The position numbers and the translations under genes are program-made. Positions 7,525 to 16,097 of a stretch of DNA of 64,000 nt are shown here, in pieces. This stretch comes from CAVQBP01 sp963710745. Its GTDB lineage: Bacteria > Bacteroidota > Ignavibacteria > Ignavibacteriales > Ignavibacteriaceae. Under the pieces are notes generated by a model. The model was not told the DNA's origin. It did not search any database and was given only the letters and a program-made list of their open reading frames with translations. The DNA is taken from contig CAVQBP010000029.1 in assembly GCA_963710745.1 (NCBI GenBank), forward strand, positions 1-64,000, read 5' to 3'. The stretch's first letter is position 1, and each line of letters begins with the position of its first letter.

Positions 7525-7544
7525 AACTTGCCTTCCGGCAGGTT
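7525..7544. repeat. Short palindrome between two broken genes
   Basis: AACTTGCC-TTCC-GGCAGGTT forms an 8-bp stem with one T-G wobble and a tetraloop. It lies in the 56-bp gap between the NmrA-type and SDR pseudogenes and resembles the REP-like palindromes at 8762-8793 and 9830-9855 in style, though not in sequence. Confidence 0.4.
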
Positions 7545-7564
7545 GCGTAACCTGAGTTAATAAT

Positions 7565-8464
7565 TTATTTTTGATTATAGACTGCGGCAAATTCTTTTGC
7601 AAAATCAGTCATCTTTACTTTACCCAGATTTGGTCTTTTATGGTAATAGTCTTCATATAAAGCACTAGTTCGGGTGCTTGCATTCATCTCAACCAGGCCT
7701 GCGGCAATTTGCGGATTCATACCTGTGGTTATCATATCATCAAGTAGTTGTTTATCTGGAATGATTATCCATTTTAAATCAGGCTTTCCTATGGGTGTTC
7801 CTAAAAGTCCGGCTAATTCATTACAACTGATTTCATCGCTTGCAACGTAACGAACTTTTCTTCCCTCAAACGGATTAACTAATTCTTCAGCAACCGCGGA
7901 TGCAATATCAATAGGAGAGACCCAAGGTTTGGGAACATCCCCGCCGTAGTTTGTCGCAATAACACCCTGCGTCTTTATCGTATTTATAAATCCCAATAAA
8001 TTATTGTAGAACCCAACCGGGCGTATAAACGTTATTGAGACGGCGGACGGTAATGAGTTTAGAATTTTTTCAACATGGTAATAAAAAGCTAGAATACCAT
8101 TATCTTTATCCGTATGCGCTCCGACGCTGCTGAGAAAGACCATTCGCTTCACACCGGATTTTAGTAAAGCTTGCTTATAGTTATTGCCAATCCTCCTGGT
8201 ATGTTCCATTTAATCAAAGCTTTGATCAAAATAGGAATTACCCGTCGAAACCATACAATAAGCTGCTTCGGCACCTTTGAAAGCTTTTGTAAGAAAATTA
8301 AAATCTTCCATTGTCCCAATTGCTGCAACAGCACCTAATGCTTCAATATCTTTTTTTCTTTCCGGATTATGGCTGATGACTGAAACTGAATGCCCTTTCC
8401 GCATCAACAATTCTGTTAATGGTTTGCTGATGTTTCCTAACGAACCTGTTACTACGATTTTCAT
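7565..8464 (-). pseudogene. NmrA-type NAD(P)-binding protein with an internal stop
   Basis: Two same-frame segments meet with no gap. 8464-8210 encodes the Rossmann N-terminus (VVTGSLGNISKPL, then DQSFD) and 8209-7565 encodes MEHTRRIGNNYKQAL onward to a complete C-terminus. Relatives read D-L-M-E-H-T at the join, so the TAA at 8210-8212 is most simply a Leu TTA changed to TAA. Together they give about 299 residues, the normal length for this atypical SDR family (NmrA, quinone reductase 2-like). The second half has its own ATG but lacks the cofactor-binding loop. Read-through is possible; a pseudogene is more likely given the decayed neighbour. Confidence 0.8.
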
Positions 8465-8670
8465 AAGTAATCCTTTTTATTTTCTTATAGTAAATCTTAC
8501 AATGCAAAGGTATATACTCCTAAATTTACTTTCGTAGTCTAATCTGAGTTTGTTGTAGCCGTTTCTCATTTGTACTTATAAGTAATAGAAAGCACAAGCG
8601 AGCTATTAAAGAAAGGAAAAATATGCCAGCTATAAAACTGCGTGTGAAAAAGTGTGCCTGGACTAGGTAT

Positions 8671-8870
8671 TAAAAAAGCTTGCTTAACCAACAACCTACA
8701 TAAAAATTAAGCAAAGTTTTTTTGCATGTTGATTACGATAATTATTTAAGGATTGAATGACCAACCTACGGTTTGTGAACAAACCTTCGGTTGACAGTTA
8801 AACATGCCTTCGCTAAAGCTTCCACCTTTACTGAAGTTCCGTCGGATAAATCGCCAGGTAAAATAAAAAA
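8671..8870. repeat. Imperfect ~200-bp direct repeat, copy 1
   Basis: This block aligns from end to end with 9636-9867, differing by scattered substitutions and one ~30-base module missing here. In order it contains a terminator-like hairpin (8678-8723), a well conserved stretch GATNACGATAATTATTNAAGG, a 14-bp hairpin with two mismatches at 8762-8793 (CAACCTACGGTTTG, TGAA loop), and a TTCGCTAAAGCTTCC module near 8810. No long frame is open. The two copies bracket the lipoprotein gene at 9195-9566. Confidence 0.8.
8678..8723 (+). terminator. Terminator-like hairpin inside repeat copy 1
   Basis: TTGCTTAA and TTAAGCAA form an 8-bp stem, with seven T at 8717-8723. No intact plus-strand gene ends just upstream, so it is probably inherited with the repeat. 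Confidence 0.5.
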
Positions 8871-8935
8871 AATATTTGGTGAGGATTGGGGAGGGAATCA
8901 GGCAGGCAATTATTTTTTGTTACGATAAAAAATGT
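8866..8935. repeat. Degenerate copy of the sequence at the left window edge
   Basis: AAAATATTTGGTGAGGATTGGGGAG... matches bases 3-60 (AAAATATCTGCGTGAGGATTGGGGAAG...) with a few indels and shares the run CAATTATTTTTTG. The frame seen at 1-108 is disrupted here. It directly follows repeat copy 1. The rest of the gap up to 9194 shows nothing I recognise apart from the ribosome-binding site of the next gene. Confidence 0.55.
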
Positions 8936-9194
8936 TAAGATATTCTATCCTAAAACTTTTTATTCTCACCTATTTGTTATGAACAGATTGCTAAATGTTA
9001 GATTCAAAGATATAAAAAAACGTTTGAGATTAGGTTTTTATTCTCTATATTAAACTCACAATCATTTTAACTGATAACTTGTTAAAATTATTAATTCATC
9101 TTCCAAACTTCAAAAAGTTATTAAACTTATGAATCAAATAAATATCTCTTGAATAAGAAAAAGCCCCAAATAACAAAATAAGAAAGGAGTTCAT

Positions 9195-9566
9195 ATGAAG
9201 ATCAAGTATTTCCTTTTCGCATTCATTATCACTATCGCATTTATATCATCCGGTTGCTATACTTTAAATGCAGTTGCTACACCCACCAGTCAAATACTAT
9301 CTATGTCTAATACTCCCAATGGTGATATAATTAAGCATTTTACAACATCAATGACAGTTCACCATTTAATTTTTGGACTAGTAACAATAAGTGATCCTGA
9401 AGTAGCTAAAGCACTTACTGATGAGGTGAAAGCAGCAGGAGGGAATGGTGCAATTAATATCAAGATTCATTATCAAATGACATTTGTTAATGGCTTGTTA
9501 AATGCTATCACAGCAGGTATCTATAATCCATTTACACTAACTATTGAGGGTGATGTTACAAAATAA
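9195..9566 (+). CDS. Small putative lipoprotein of unknown function
   Basis: This 123-residue protein starts with a lipoprotein-type signal peptide ending ISSGC, so the mature protein would begin at Cys 21. The remainder is compact, with Gly/Asn-rich turns and a C-terminal segment (PFTLTIEGDVTK) that looks like a small beta-rich outer-membrane lipoprotein. I cannot name a family. AAAGGAG stands six bases before the ATG, so the gene is expected to be translated. It is the only intact gene between 6753 and 10411, is flanked by the two ~200-bp direct repeats, and has a strong terminator downstream inside copy 2. Confidence 0.75.
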   Translation: MKIKYFLFAFIITIAFISSGCYTLNAVATPTSQILSMSNTPNGDIIKHFTTSMTVHHLIFGLVTISDPEVAKALTDEVKAAGGNGAINIKIHYQMTFVNGLLNAITAGIYNPFTLTIEGDVTK

Positions 9567-9635
9567 AAATTGGAGATGAATTTTTTATTTTTCTGGAGAT
9601 CTTAAAAGGCAAGAAAATTCTCTTCCTACGGTTCT

Positions 9636-9867
9636 TAAAAAAGCCTTGCTTAACCACTGTTCCAATGTAAACAATTAAGCAAGGTTTTTTTTATGTTGAT
9701 CACGATAATTATTCAAGGATTTAATGACCAACCTACGGTTTGTGAACAAACTTTCGGTTGGCAGCTAAACATGCCCCCACTAAAGCTTCCATCTTCACTG
9801 AAGTTCCGGCGGATAAATCGGCATGTAAACCTGACTTCGCTTAAGCTTCGTCAGGTAAAATGAAAAA
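9636..9867. repeat. Imperfect ~200-bp direct repeat, copy 2
   Basis: Second copy of the 8671-8870 block. It has the same order of parts: terminator hairpin (9644-9692), conserved GATNACGATAATTATTNAAGG, and a hairpin around GGTTTGTGAACAAAC. It also carries an extra palindromic module at 9830-9855, CCTGACTTCGCTTAAGCTTCGTCAGG, that copy 1 lacks. Confidence 0.8.
9644..9692 (+). terminator. Intrinsic terminator of the lipoprotein gene
   Basis: A perfect 10-bp stem, CCTTGCTTAA (9644-9653) with TTAAGCAAGG (9675-9684), is followed by eight T. It stands 77 bases after the lipoprotein stop codon. Confidence 0.8.
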
Positions 9868-9920
9868 ATTAGTTGTGAAGACTGACAGCACGGGAATGAA
9901 CTCGGCGTATTGGTTGTCAG

Positions 9921-9980
9921 AACGAACAAGTAATTTTTGATAAGATTGCAAATACCATGTTTGATGAATATAAAAAATAG
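9921..9980 (+). pseudogene. Relic of the same C-terminus as at 1-108
   Basis: The frame from 9921 reads NEQVIFDKIANTMFDEYKK and stops at TAG 9978-9980. The window-edge protein ends with EQLFFDTF and then YKR-stop, so the pattern EQ, hydrophobic, FD and final YK plus a basic residue is shared. Upstream the frame is broken. A third trace, AAAAAAATATTTGCGTCAGGA, lies near 10090. These look like eroded copies of one unidentified gene. Confidence 0.4.
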
Positions 9981-10142
9981 GGGGAGAGAAGAAAGTCTTA
10001 CTAATTTTTGTCCGGAACAGTTAAAAAGAATTGCAAAAAAAAGGAAGTCTTTAGGGATAGGGATTAGTTTATCATTTTTGTTTCAATGATCAGGTAGAAA
10101 AAAATATTTGCGTCAGGAACCAGTGAAGAGTTGACAAGTTCT

Positions 10143-10373
10143 ATGATACAATCTCCAGATGATATTGAAGCGATATACAGGAAAAAACATGACTAAGAAT
10201 TCTACAGACAGACAGTAAACATAGTCGAGAAATGCAATCCTGAAAAACAATTAAATCTTATAAACGACATATTAGTAGATGCCAACAACATAGATGACAG
10301 CAAAGGACTAAATGAGAGAATAGATATAATCAAAGCAAAAACTCCCGACTTAGAGGAGCTTCATTTAGAGTAA
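10143..10373 (+). pseudogene. Relic resembling a DDE-transposase segment
   Basis: The frame reads MIQSPDDIEAIYRKK, a TAA stop at 10194-10196, and then a further ~58 residues including NPEKQLNLINDILVD, NNIDDSKGLNERI and KTPDLEELHLE before TAA. The order NP, then DDS, then TPDLEELH is reminiscent of the region before the catalytic H-T-D-G-G stretch in IS1182-like transposases. The match is from memory of the family pattern and is weak. Nothing else intact lies between 9868 and 10411. Confidence 0.35.
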
Positions 10374-10411
10374 TCGAAAATTAGCTTTTTAGAATGGACC
10401 TATAAGTTAAT

Positions 10412-11542
10412 TTATTTTTGATAGGTAATTCTATAAATAACTCCTGCATAATCATCTGATACTAAAAGAGAACCGTCTTCCATTTGCTGAACATCAACAG
10501 GTCTGCCTGATACCGATTGCCCTTTTAACCAGCCTTGAGCAAATATTTGTTTACTAATTGCTTTTCCATTTGAGACTTTCACAACAACAACCCTATAACC
10601 GATTTTTTGACTTCTGTTCCATGAACCATGTTCAGCAATAAATATTTCGTTTTTATATTCAGAAGGGAACATATCTCCTGTATAGAATCTCATTCCAAGC
10701 GAAGCAACATGCGGCCCAAGATCCATCGCCGGTTTCTGGAACTTGCTTAAATCAACTCCTTTGCCGAATTCAGGATCTCTGACATCTGATCCAAACATAT
10801 AAGGAAATCCAAAATTCAGCCCTCTTTTAGGTGCCCTGTTTAATTCATCGGGCGGGATATTATCACCGAGCATATCTCTCCCGTTATCTGTAAACCATAA
10901 AACTTTTGTTTCAGGATTCCAATCAAATCCTACAGTATTCCGGATACCGCTAGCATATTTTTCCAGATTACTGCCATCCGGGTTCATTCTGAATAATGAG
11001 GCATGTTTAGAATCTGGTATACAAACATTACATGGGGCTCCAACGGGGACATACAATTTCCCATCAGTTCCAAAACGTATAAATTTCCAGCCGTGGTGTT
11101 TATCGCTTGGGAAGGTATCATTTATTACCACCGGTTTCGGAGGATCATTTAAATTTTTTTCAATGTTATCGTATCTTATTACCCTGTTAATTTCAGCGAC
11201 ATATAAATTCCCATCTTTCAGCGCTACTCCATTCGGCTCGTTTAAACCGCTGGCAATTGTAATTACTTTGTCTGCTTTATAATCTTTATTTGTATCTAAA
11301 ATTGCATAAACGTTTTCATCTCTTGTTCCAACGAATAAAATTCCATCAGGGCTTAGCGCCATTGATCTTGCGCCTTTAACATTATCTGCATAAACATCAA
11401 TTTTAAATCCGGGAGGCAGAATGATTCCCAAATCATTAGTGCTGTCATTATTGTCTCCGCTTTCACTATGATTCGGACTGCAGTTTATATATGAAGTAGT
11501 TACTAAAATAATAAACAAAAAGTATCTGAAAATTTTTTTCAT
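10412..11542 (-). CDS. PQQ-dependent sugar dehydrogenase-like (sorbosone dehydrogenase family) lipoprotein
   Basis: This 376-residue protein has a signal peptide with a Cys at residue 21 (SYINCSPN) suggesting a lipoprotein. A six-bladed beta-propeller follows, with family phrases LPPGFKIDVYADNV, GLNEPNGVALKDG, NTVGFDWNPET, FTDNGRDMLGD, AEHGSWNRSQKIGYRV and SGRPVDVQQMEDGSLLVSDD. These match the L-sorbosone dehydrogenase / soluble glucose dehydrogenase fold, usually periplasmic and PQQ-dependent. No PQQ biosynthesis genes are in the window. It lies 142 bases after an AmpG-like permease gene on the same strand and may be co-transcribed with it. Confidence 0.85.
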   Translation of the reverse strand: MKKIFRYFLFIILVTTSYINCSPNHSESGDNNDSTNDLGIILPPGFKIDVYADNVKGARSMALSPDGILFVGTRDENVYAILDTNKDYKADKVITIASGLNEPNGVALKDGNLYVAEINRVIRYDNIEKNLNDPPKPVVINDTFPSDKHHGWKFIRFGTDGKLYVPVGAPCNVCIPDSKHASLFRMNPDGSNLEKYASGIRNTVGFDWNPETKVLWFTDNGRDMLGDNIPPDELNRAPKRGLNFGFPYMFGSDVRDPEFGKGVDLSKFQKPAMDLGPHVASLGMRFYTGDMFPSEYKNEIFIAEHGSWNRSQKIGYRVVVVKVSNGKAISKQIFAQGWLKGQSVSGRPVDVQQMEDGSLLVSDDYAGVIYRITYQK

Positions 11543-11684
11543 AATTGTCGCCTGTATAATTGATATGAAAATGAAACGCTTGTATTAAGATAAAAATTAT
11601 AAAAAAGAATAGATGTGATTTTAAGAATATCGTTCCGGTCTTTTACCAGTTATCCGGGTTTATATTGAATTATCAATCAATTAA

Positions 11685-13097
11685 TTACTCGGTTTTTTTA
11701 CCAAATTCGGGGTCCAGGTGAATAAACTTTGCGATTACAAATATCGGTATAGTTGCCAGGCAAACCCAGATAAAAAAATGTCTGTAGCCCAAAGTTTCCT
11801 GCAGCCAGCCGCTGAACATTCCCGGAATCATCATACCCAAAGCCATAATACCTGTTGCAATAGCATAATGAGCAGTTTTATGATCACCTTCGGAAATATA
11901 AATCAGGTAAAGCATATAAGCAGTAAATCCAAACCCGTATCCGAATTGTTCAATAGCAACCATCAGGTTTATTACAAAAAAACTGGAGGTTTGTGTATAA
12001 GATAAAAATACATATACAAGATCAGGAAGGTTAATAGCTATAATCATCCACCAAAGCCAGTGCTTCAGACCGTTTTTTGCAGCTAAAAATCCCCCCAATA
12101 TTCCTCCGAGAGTTAACGCAATAACTCCTACAGTTCCGTAAACAAATCCAACCTGAATTGTGCTTAAACCCAGCCCGCCTGCAGTTTTGGGGTCCAGAAG
12201 AAACGGTGAAGCAATTTTAACCAGCTGTGCTTCACCTAATCTGTAAAAAAGAACAAACGCCAGAATAATTCCAAAGTTATCTTTTATGAGAAATTTTATA
12301 ATAGTTTCTGAAAACGGATTATCACTAAAAGGCAGTTTTTGAATCAGAGTTCTCGGATCAAATTTAGTAATAGGGTTTAACCAGATCATAATAAAATAAA
12401 ACGGCAGAAATATTAAAAATACAAGGATAAAAAGAAGATAATTAGATAATTTATTTATAAGTTTTACCGAATTATCTGCCTTTTTATCGGAAGCAGGATA
12501 AGGAAGGATAAAAGTATGATATAAAAAGAATACTATAAATAATCCCGCAAGAATAAAGAAAGAAAACATCCAAGCATAAGGAATATCTGTTGAATTTTTT
12601 TCTAATTCTCCTGCAAGTATTACAAGCGGCCCCTGACCGGCAAGAAAAGCAAATCTGTAAAAAGTGCTTCTGATACCCACAAACCATGTTTGTTCATGGT
12701 GAGATAATCCGAGCATATAAAATCCGTCAGCAGCGATATCGTGGGTTGCCGAATTGAACGCTATAAGCCAAAAAAAAGCTAGTGTATATTGAAAAAAATT
12801 AGAGACGGGAATTGTAAAAGCTACACCTGCCAAACCCGCGGCAACAATTGCCTGGGTTATTATTATCCAGCTCCTTTTCTGATTTAATATATCTACCAGC
12901 GGACTCCAGAGAGGTTTAATTACCCATGGTAAATAAAGCCAGCTTGTATATAAGGCTATATCAGTATTTGAAATTCCCAAACGTTTATACATAATAACAG
13001 AAACAGTCATTACAACTACATAAGGAATTCCTTCTGCAAAATATAAGGTTGATACCCACGCCCAGGGATTTCGTTTTTCAGCTTTTTTGAATATCAT
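11685..13097 (-). CDS. AmpG-like MFS permease
   Basis: This 470-residue membrane protein has about twelve hydrophobic helices. The N-terminus (LYFAEGIPYVVV, LPWVIKPLWSPLVD, HDIAADGFYML) carries the hallmark sequence of the AmpG muropeptide permease branch of the major facilitator superfamily. The gene overlaps the upstream kinase gene by four bases (ATGA), so the two are translationally coupled. A permease-kinase pair of this kind fits recycling of cell-wall or chitin amino sugars. Whether the substrate is a muropeptide or a free sugar cannot be decided from sequence. Confidence 0.85.
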   Translation of the reverse strand: MIFKKAEKRNPWAWVSTLYFAEGIPYVVVMTVSVIMYKRLGISNTDIALYTSWLYLPWVIKPLWSPLVDILNQKRSWIIITQAIVAAGLAGVAFTIPVSNFFQYTLAFFWLIAFNSATHDIAADGFYMLGLSHHEQTWFVGIRSTFYRFAFLAGQGPLVILAGELEKNSTDIPYAWMFSFFILAGLFIVFFLYHTFILPYPASDKKADNSVKLINKLSNYLLFILVFLIFLPFYFIMIWLNPITKFDPRTLIQKLPFSDNPFSETIIKFLIKDNFGIILAFVLFYRLGEAQLVKIASPFLLDPKTAGGLGLSTIQVGFVYGTVGVIALTLGGILGGFLAAKNGLKHWLWWMIIAINLPDLVYVFLSYTQTSSFFVINLMVAIEQFGYGFGFTAYMLYLIYISEGDHKTAHYAIATGIMALGMMIPGMFSGWLQETLGYRHFFIWVCLATIPIFVIAKFIHLDPEFGKKTE

Positions 13098-14032
13098 CCT
13101 GCCTTTTGATTTTTAGCAATTATTTGTTTTGCCATTAGAATTGCTCCCATAGCAGGAGAATTTTGAGGTGCCTGAATTTTAATACCGGGAAATTCATTCA
13201 TGATTTTTTCTTTTAACTTTTTTGAATAAAAATTCTCATTATTAATTAAGCCGCCTAAAAAGGAAATTTTTAATTCATTAAGATTTAACTTTTTCTTAAT
13301 CGCATAAATATATTTCAGCAGTTCATCACTTTCTTCATCAATAATTCTCATAGCTGTCTCGTCATTATTTTCTGCGGCAGATATAACAGCAGGTGCAATC
13401 GAAGCAATATCAAAATTATTTCTATAAACTTCTGTAATTAACTTTTCAGCGGAATTTATTTCAAATTTATCTTCTAAATATTTAGAAATTAAATTGAAAT
13501 TTCCTCTTCCGTCAAATTGTTTTGAAACAGCATTTAATCCTTTTCTTCCAATGCTTTGACCGCTTCCTTCATCGCCAATAAGTCTGCCGAATCCTCCGAC
13601 CCGGTGGATATCTCCATTCAAAGCCTTTCCAAACATAATTGAACCCGTACCGCAAATTAGAATAGCACCAGGCATACCTGAGAAAGCACCTTCAAGAGCA
13701 ATTCTTGCATCACTTTCAACAAAGAAATTTTTAAAATTTATTCCTTTGATGTTAGAAAATTCAATAAAAGATTTTTTTAACCTTTCTGCGTCATTTCTTC
13801 TGCCGGCACCGGCAGTACCAATAAGAATTGATTCTATATCTGAATAATCAAAGCTTAAACTGTGTTTACATTTATTTATTAAATCTAAAATTGATTCAGC
13901 TACCTTTTCGGTTCCTTCAATAAGAAAATTAGAAGGAGCTCCTTTTGTTTCGAATAAAATGTTTCCTTCCTGATCGGCGACAGCACAATCTGATTTTGTC
14001 CCTCCTCCGTCAATTCCTATTAAATACTTCAT
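13094..14032 (-). CDS. BadF/BcrA-type sugar kinase, probably N-acetylglucosamine or MurNAc kinase
   Basis: This 312-residue cytoplasmic kinase of the ASKHA fold has the phosphate-1 motif GIDGGGTKSDCAVAD at residues 5-19, GTGSIMFG near residue 130, and GGFGRLIGDEGSGQSIG near residues 143-159. It also has the adenosine motif FLGGLINNENF. These fit the GlcNAc kinase branch, which includes MurK, rather than the benzoyl-CoA reductase activators. It is the first gene of the minus-strand group and overlaps the AmpG-like gene. Phosphorylation of an imported amino sugar is the expected role. Confidence 0.82.
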   Translation of the reverse strand: MKYLIGIDGGGTKSDCAVADQEGNILFETKGAPSNFLIEGTEKVAESILDLINKCKHSLSFDYSDIESILIGTAGAGRRNDAERLKKSFIEFSNIKGINFKNFFVESDARIALEGAFSGMPGAILICGTGSIMFGKALNGDIHRVGGFGRLIGDEGSGQSIGRKGLNAVSKQFDGRGNFNLISKYLEDKFEINSAEKLITEVYRNNFDIASIAPAVISAAENNDETAMRIIDEESDELLKYIYAIKKKLNLNELKISFLGGLINNENFYSKKLKEKIMNEFPGIKIQAPQNSPAMGAILMAKQIIAKNQKAG

Positions 14033-14316
14033 TATGAATCGTAAATGATTGTTTATCTCAAAATATAGAAAATAAAAAGAAGTTAAAAATGGAGGAGCAT
14101 TTCAAATTAACTTTAAAAACATAAACTTTAAATTGGAATTAAATTTCATTCAATTTTTTCTTTCCTATCTAATTCTCATATTTACCTTCTGATTCTAGAC
14201 TTCAGAAAATTTGATTTTTTTACTTTTGAATTTTGACTTTTTACTTTTGACTTAGTTTTATTGGTTATTCTATTTCAAATTTAATTCTTATATTTTTACC
14301 AAAAAGAAAAGAATTT

Positions 14317-15777
14317 ATGAAATCATTAGAAGAATATTTTTTACCGTTCAGGGAAAATGTTGTCGGTTATAATCACACATTTCTTTCCCCATTTGGCGAG
14401 AAGAGAATAATTTATGCGGACTGGGTAGCGAGCGGAAGATTATACTCTCCTATTGAAAAAAAAATGCTTGAAATCTTTGGACCCTTAGTTGGAAATACTC
14501 ATTCAGAATCCAGTGCTACAGGCAGTGCTATGACTTTAGCTTATCATAATGCACATCAATTGATTAAAAAACATGTCAATGCTGGAAATGATGATGTAAT
14601 AATTACAGGCGGTTCAGGTATGACCGGAATGGTTAATAAATTCCAGAGGATTTTGGGATTAAAAATTCCTGAACAATTGAAAGCTTATACAAATATTCCC
14701 GAAGAATTAATTCCGGTTGTTTTCGTTACACATATGGAGCACCATTCCAACCATACATCATGGCAGGAAACTATTGCCGATGTGGTTAATATTGAACCTG
14801 ATGATGAAGGTTTGGTAAATATTGAAAATTTAAAGAAAAAATTATTTGAATATAAAGAAAGGAAATTAAAAATAGGAGCTTTTACAGCTTGTTCAAATGT
14901 AACAGGGATTGAAACTCCTTACCACGAATTAGCAAAAATAATGCATCAGAACGGCGGTTACTGTTTTATTGATTTTGCATGTTCTGCTCCTTATGCAAAT
15001 ATAGATATGCACCCGGAAGATCCACTTGAGAAATTGGATGCAATTTTCTTTTCTCCTCATAAATTCCTGGGTGGTCCGGGTACGCCGGGAGTTTTAATAT
15101 TTAATTCAAAATTATATCATAATAAAATTCCCGATAATCCGGGCGGCGGAACTGTAGACTGGACTAATCCGTGGGGGCAGCATAAATTTATCTCCAATAT
15201 AGAAATTCGGGAAGACGGCGGAACTCCTCCCTTTTTACAGACAATTAAAGCAGCCCTTTGTATTAAGCTGAAAGAAGATATGGGCGTAATTGAAATGAGA
15301 GAAAGAGAAGATGAGCAATTAAAAATTATTTTCAGTGAGTTAAGAAGAATTCCGGGTCTTCATATCCTGGCCGATAATGTTGAAAAGAGACTGGGAGCTA
15401 TTTCCTTTTATATTGATAACATACATTATAACTTAATCGTAAAAATTTTGAATGACAGGTTCGGAATCCAGGTAAGAGGGGGATGTTCCTGTGCCGGAAC
15501 CTATGGTCACTATTTGCTGCATGTAGATCCAAGTAAATCAAAAAGCATAACAGACAAAATAGATCATGGTGATTATTCTGAAAAACCCGGCTGGGTAAGA
15601 ATGTCTGTTCATCCTGTAATGACAAATGATGAAATCTACTTTATATGCGATTCATTAAAGCAGACTGTTCAAAATATTTCAAGTTGGCAGAAAGATTATA
15701 AATATTCCTCTTCTAATAACGAATATTATAATTTGAATGATAATCATGAAAAGGAGAGTCTTAAAAAATTTTATTAA
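14317..15777 (+). CDS. Class V aminotransferase / cysteine desulfurase-like PLP enzyme
   Basis: This 486-residue protein follows the fold type I PLP pattern. THMEHHSNHTSW near residue 148 supplies the ring-stacking His, CFIDFACSAPYANIDMHP the Asp, and SPHKFLGGPGTPGVL the Schiff-base Lys near residue 249. RGGCSCAGTYGHYLL near residue 388 carries a Cys loop resembling the persulfide Cys of desulfurases. The family includes cysteine desulfurases and isopenicillin epimerase-like enzymes. At 486 residues it is longer than IscS or SufS, and no iron-sulfur assembly genes lie beside it. Its exact reaction is open. Confidence 0.8.
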   Translation: MKSLEEYFLPFRENVVGYNHTFLSPFGEKRIIYADWVASGRLYSPIEKKMLEIFGPLVGNTHSESSATGSAMTLAYHNAHQLIKKHVNAGNDDVIITGGSGMTGMVNKFQRILGLKIPEQLKAYTNIPEELIPVVFVTHMEHHSNHTSWQETIADVVNIEPDDEGLVNIENLKKKLFEYKERKLKIGAFTACSNVTGIETPYHELAKIMHQNGGYCFIDFACSAPYANIDMHPEDPLEKLDAIFFSPHKFLGGPGTPGVLIFNSKLYHNKIPDNPGGGTVDWTNPWGQHKFISNIEIREDGGTPPFLQTIKAALCIKLKEDMGVIEMREREDEQLKIIFSELRRIPGLHILADNVEKRLGAISFYIDNIHYNLIVKILNDRFGIQVRGGCSCAGTYGHYLLHVDPSKSKSITDKIDHGDYSEKPGWVRMSVHPVMTNDEIYFICDSLKQTVQNISSWQKDYKYSSSNNEYYNLNDNHEKESLKKFY

Positions 15778-16097
15778 TCAAAAAATTAACTGCTATTTAA
15801 AAGCTGAATTGCTTAATTGTTAAATTGTCTTATTCTTACTTTCTACAGCAATTAAACAATATTAATTCGGTTTTGTTGAAAATTCTAATTTAAAATCTTC
15901 ACCTTTCTTTTAAAAATTTGAAATTTTTAAATTCTCATAAATGATAATTTCCTAAATCAATCCATTAATATTTTATCTTATTTGATAAAAATCCCAATAT
16001 TAGTTTAGTTTTTTGCCGAAAAAGGACTTGGTATAGAAGTTGGCTAAATGAGGCGAAAATTTTCATATTATAAAATATAATTTATTAAGGGCATATT
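15778..16097. other. Non-coding gap before PFOR
   Basis: This 320-bp AT-rich stretch has no open frame of note and no clear terminator. The PFOR ribosome-binding site AAGGG is at 16087-16091. A TTGG...GG pair near 16029-16044 vaguely recalls a sigma-54 site, but the spacing is one base too long. Confidence 0.5.

Noticed and set aside
8671..9867. attC-like integron cassette sites
   Set aside because: GCTTAAC fits an R-box in both copies, but the partner GTTRRRY is present only in copy 1 (GTTAAAC) and is broken in copy 2 (GCTAAAC). A terminator with a T tract lies inside, and no integrase is in the window.
16025..16045. Sigma-54 promoter before nifJ
   Set aside because: TTGGTATAGAAGTTGGC has the -12 element one base too far from the -24 element.
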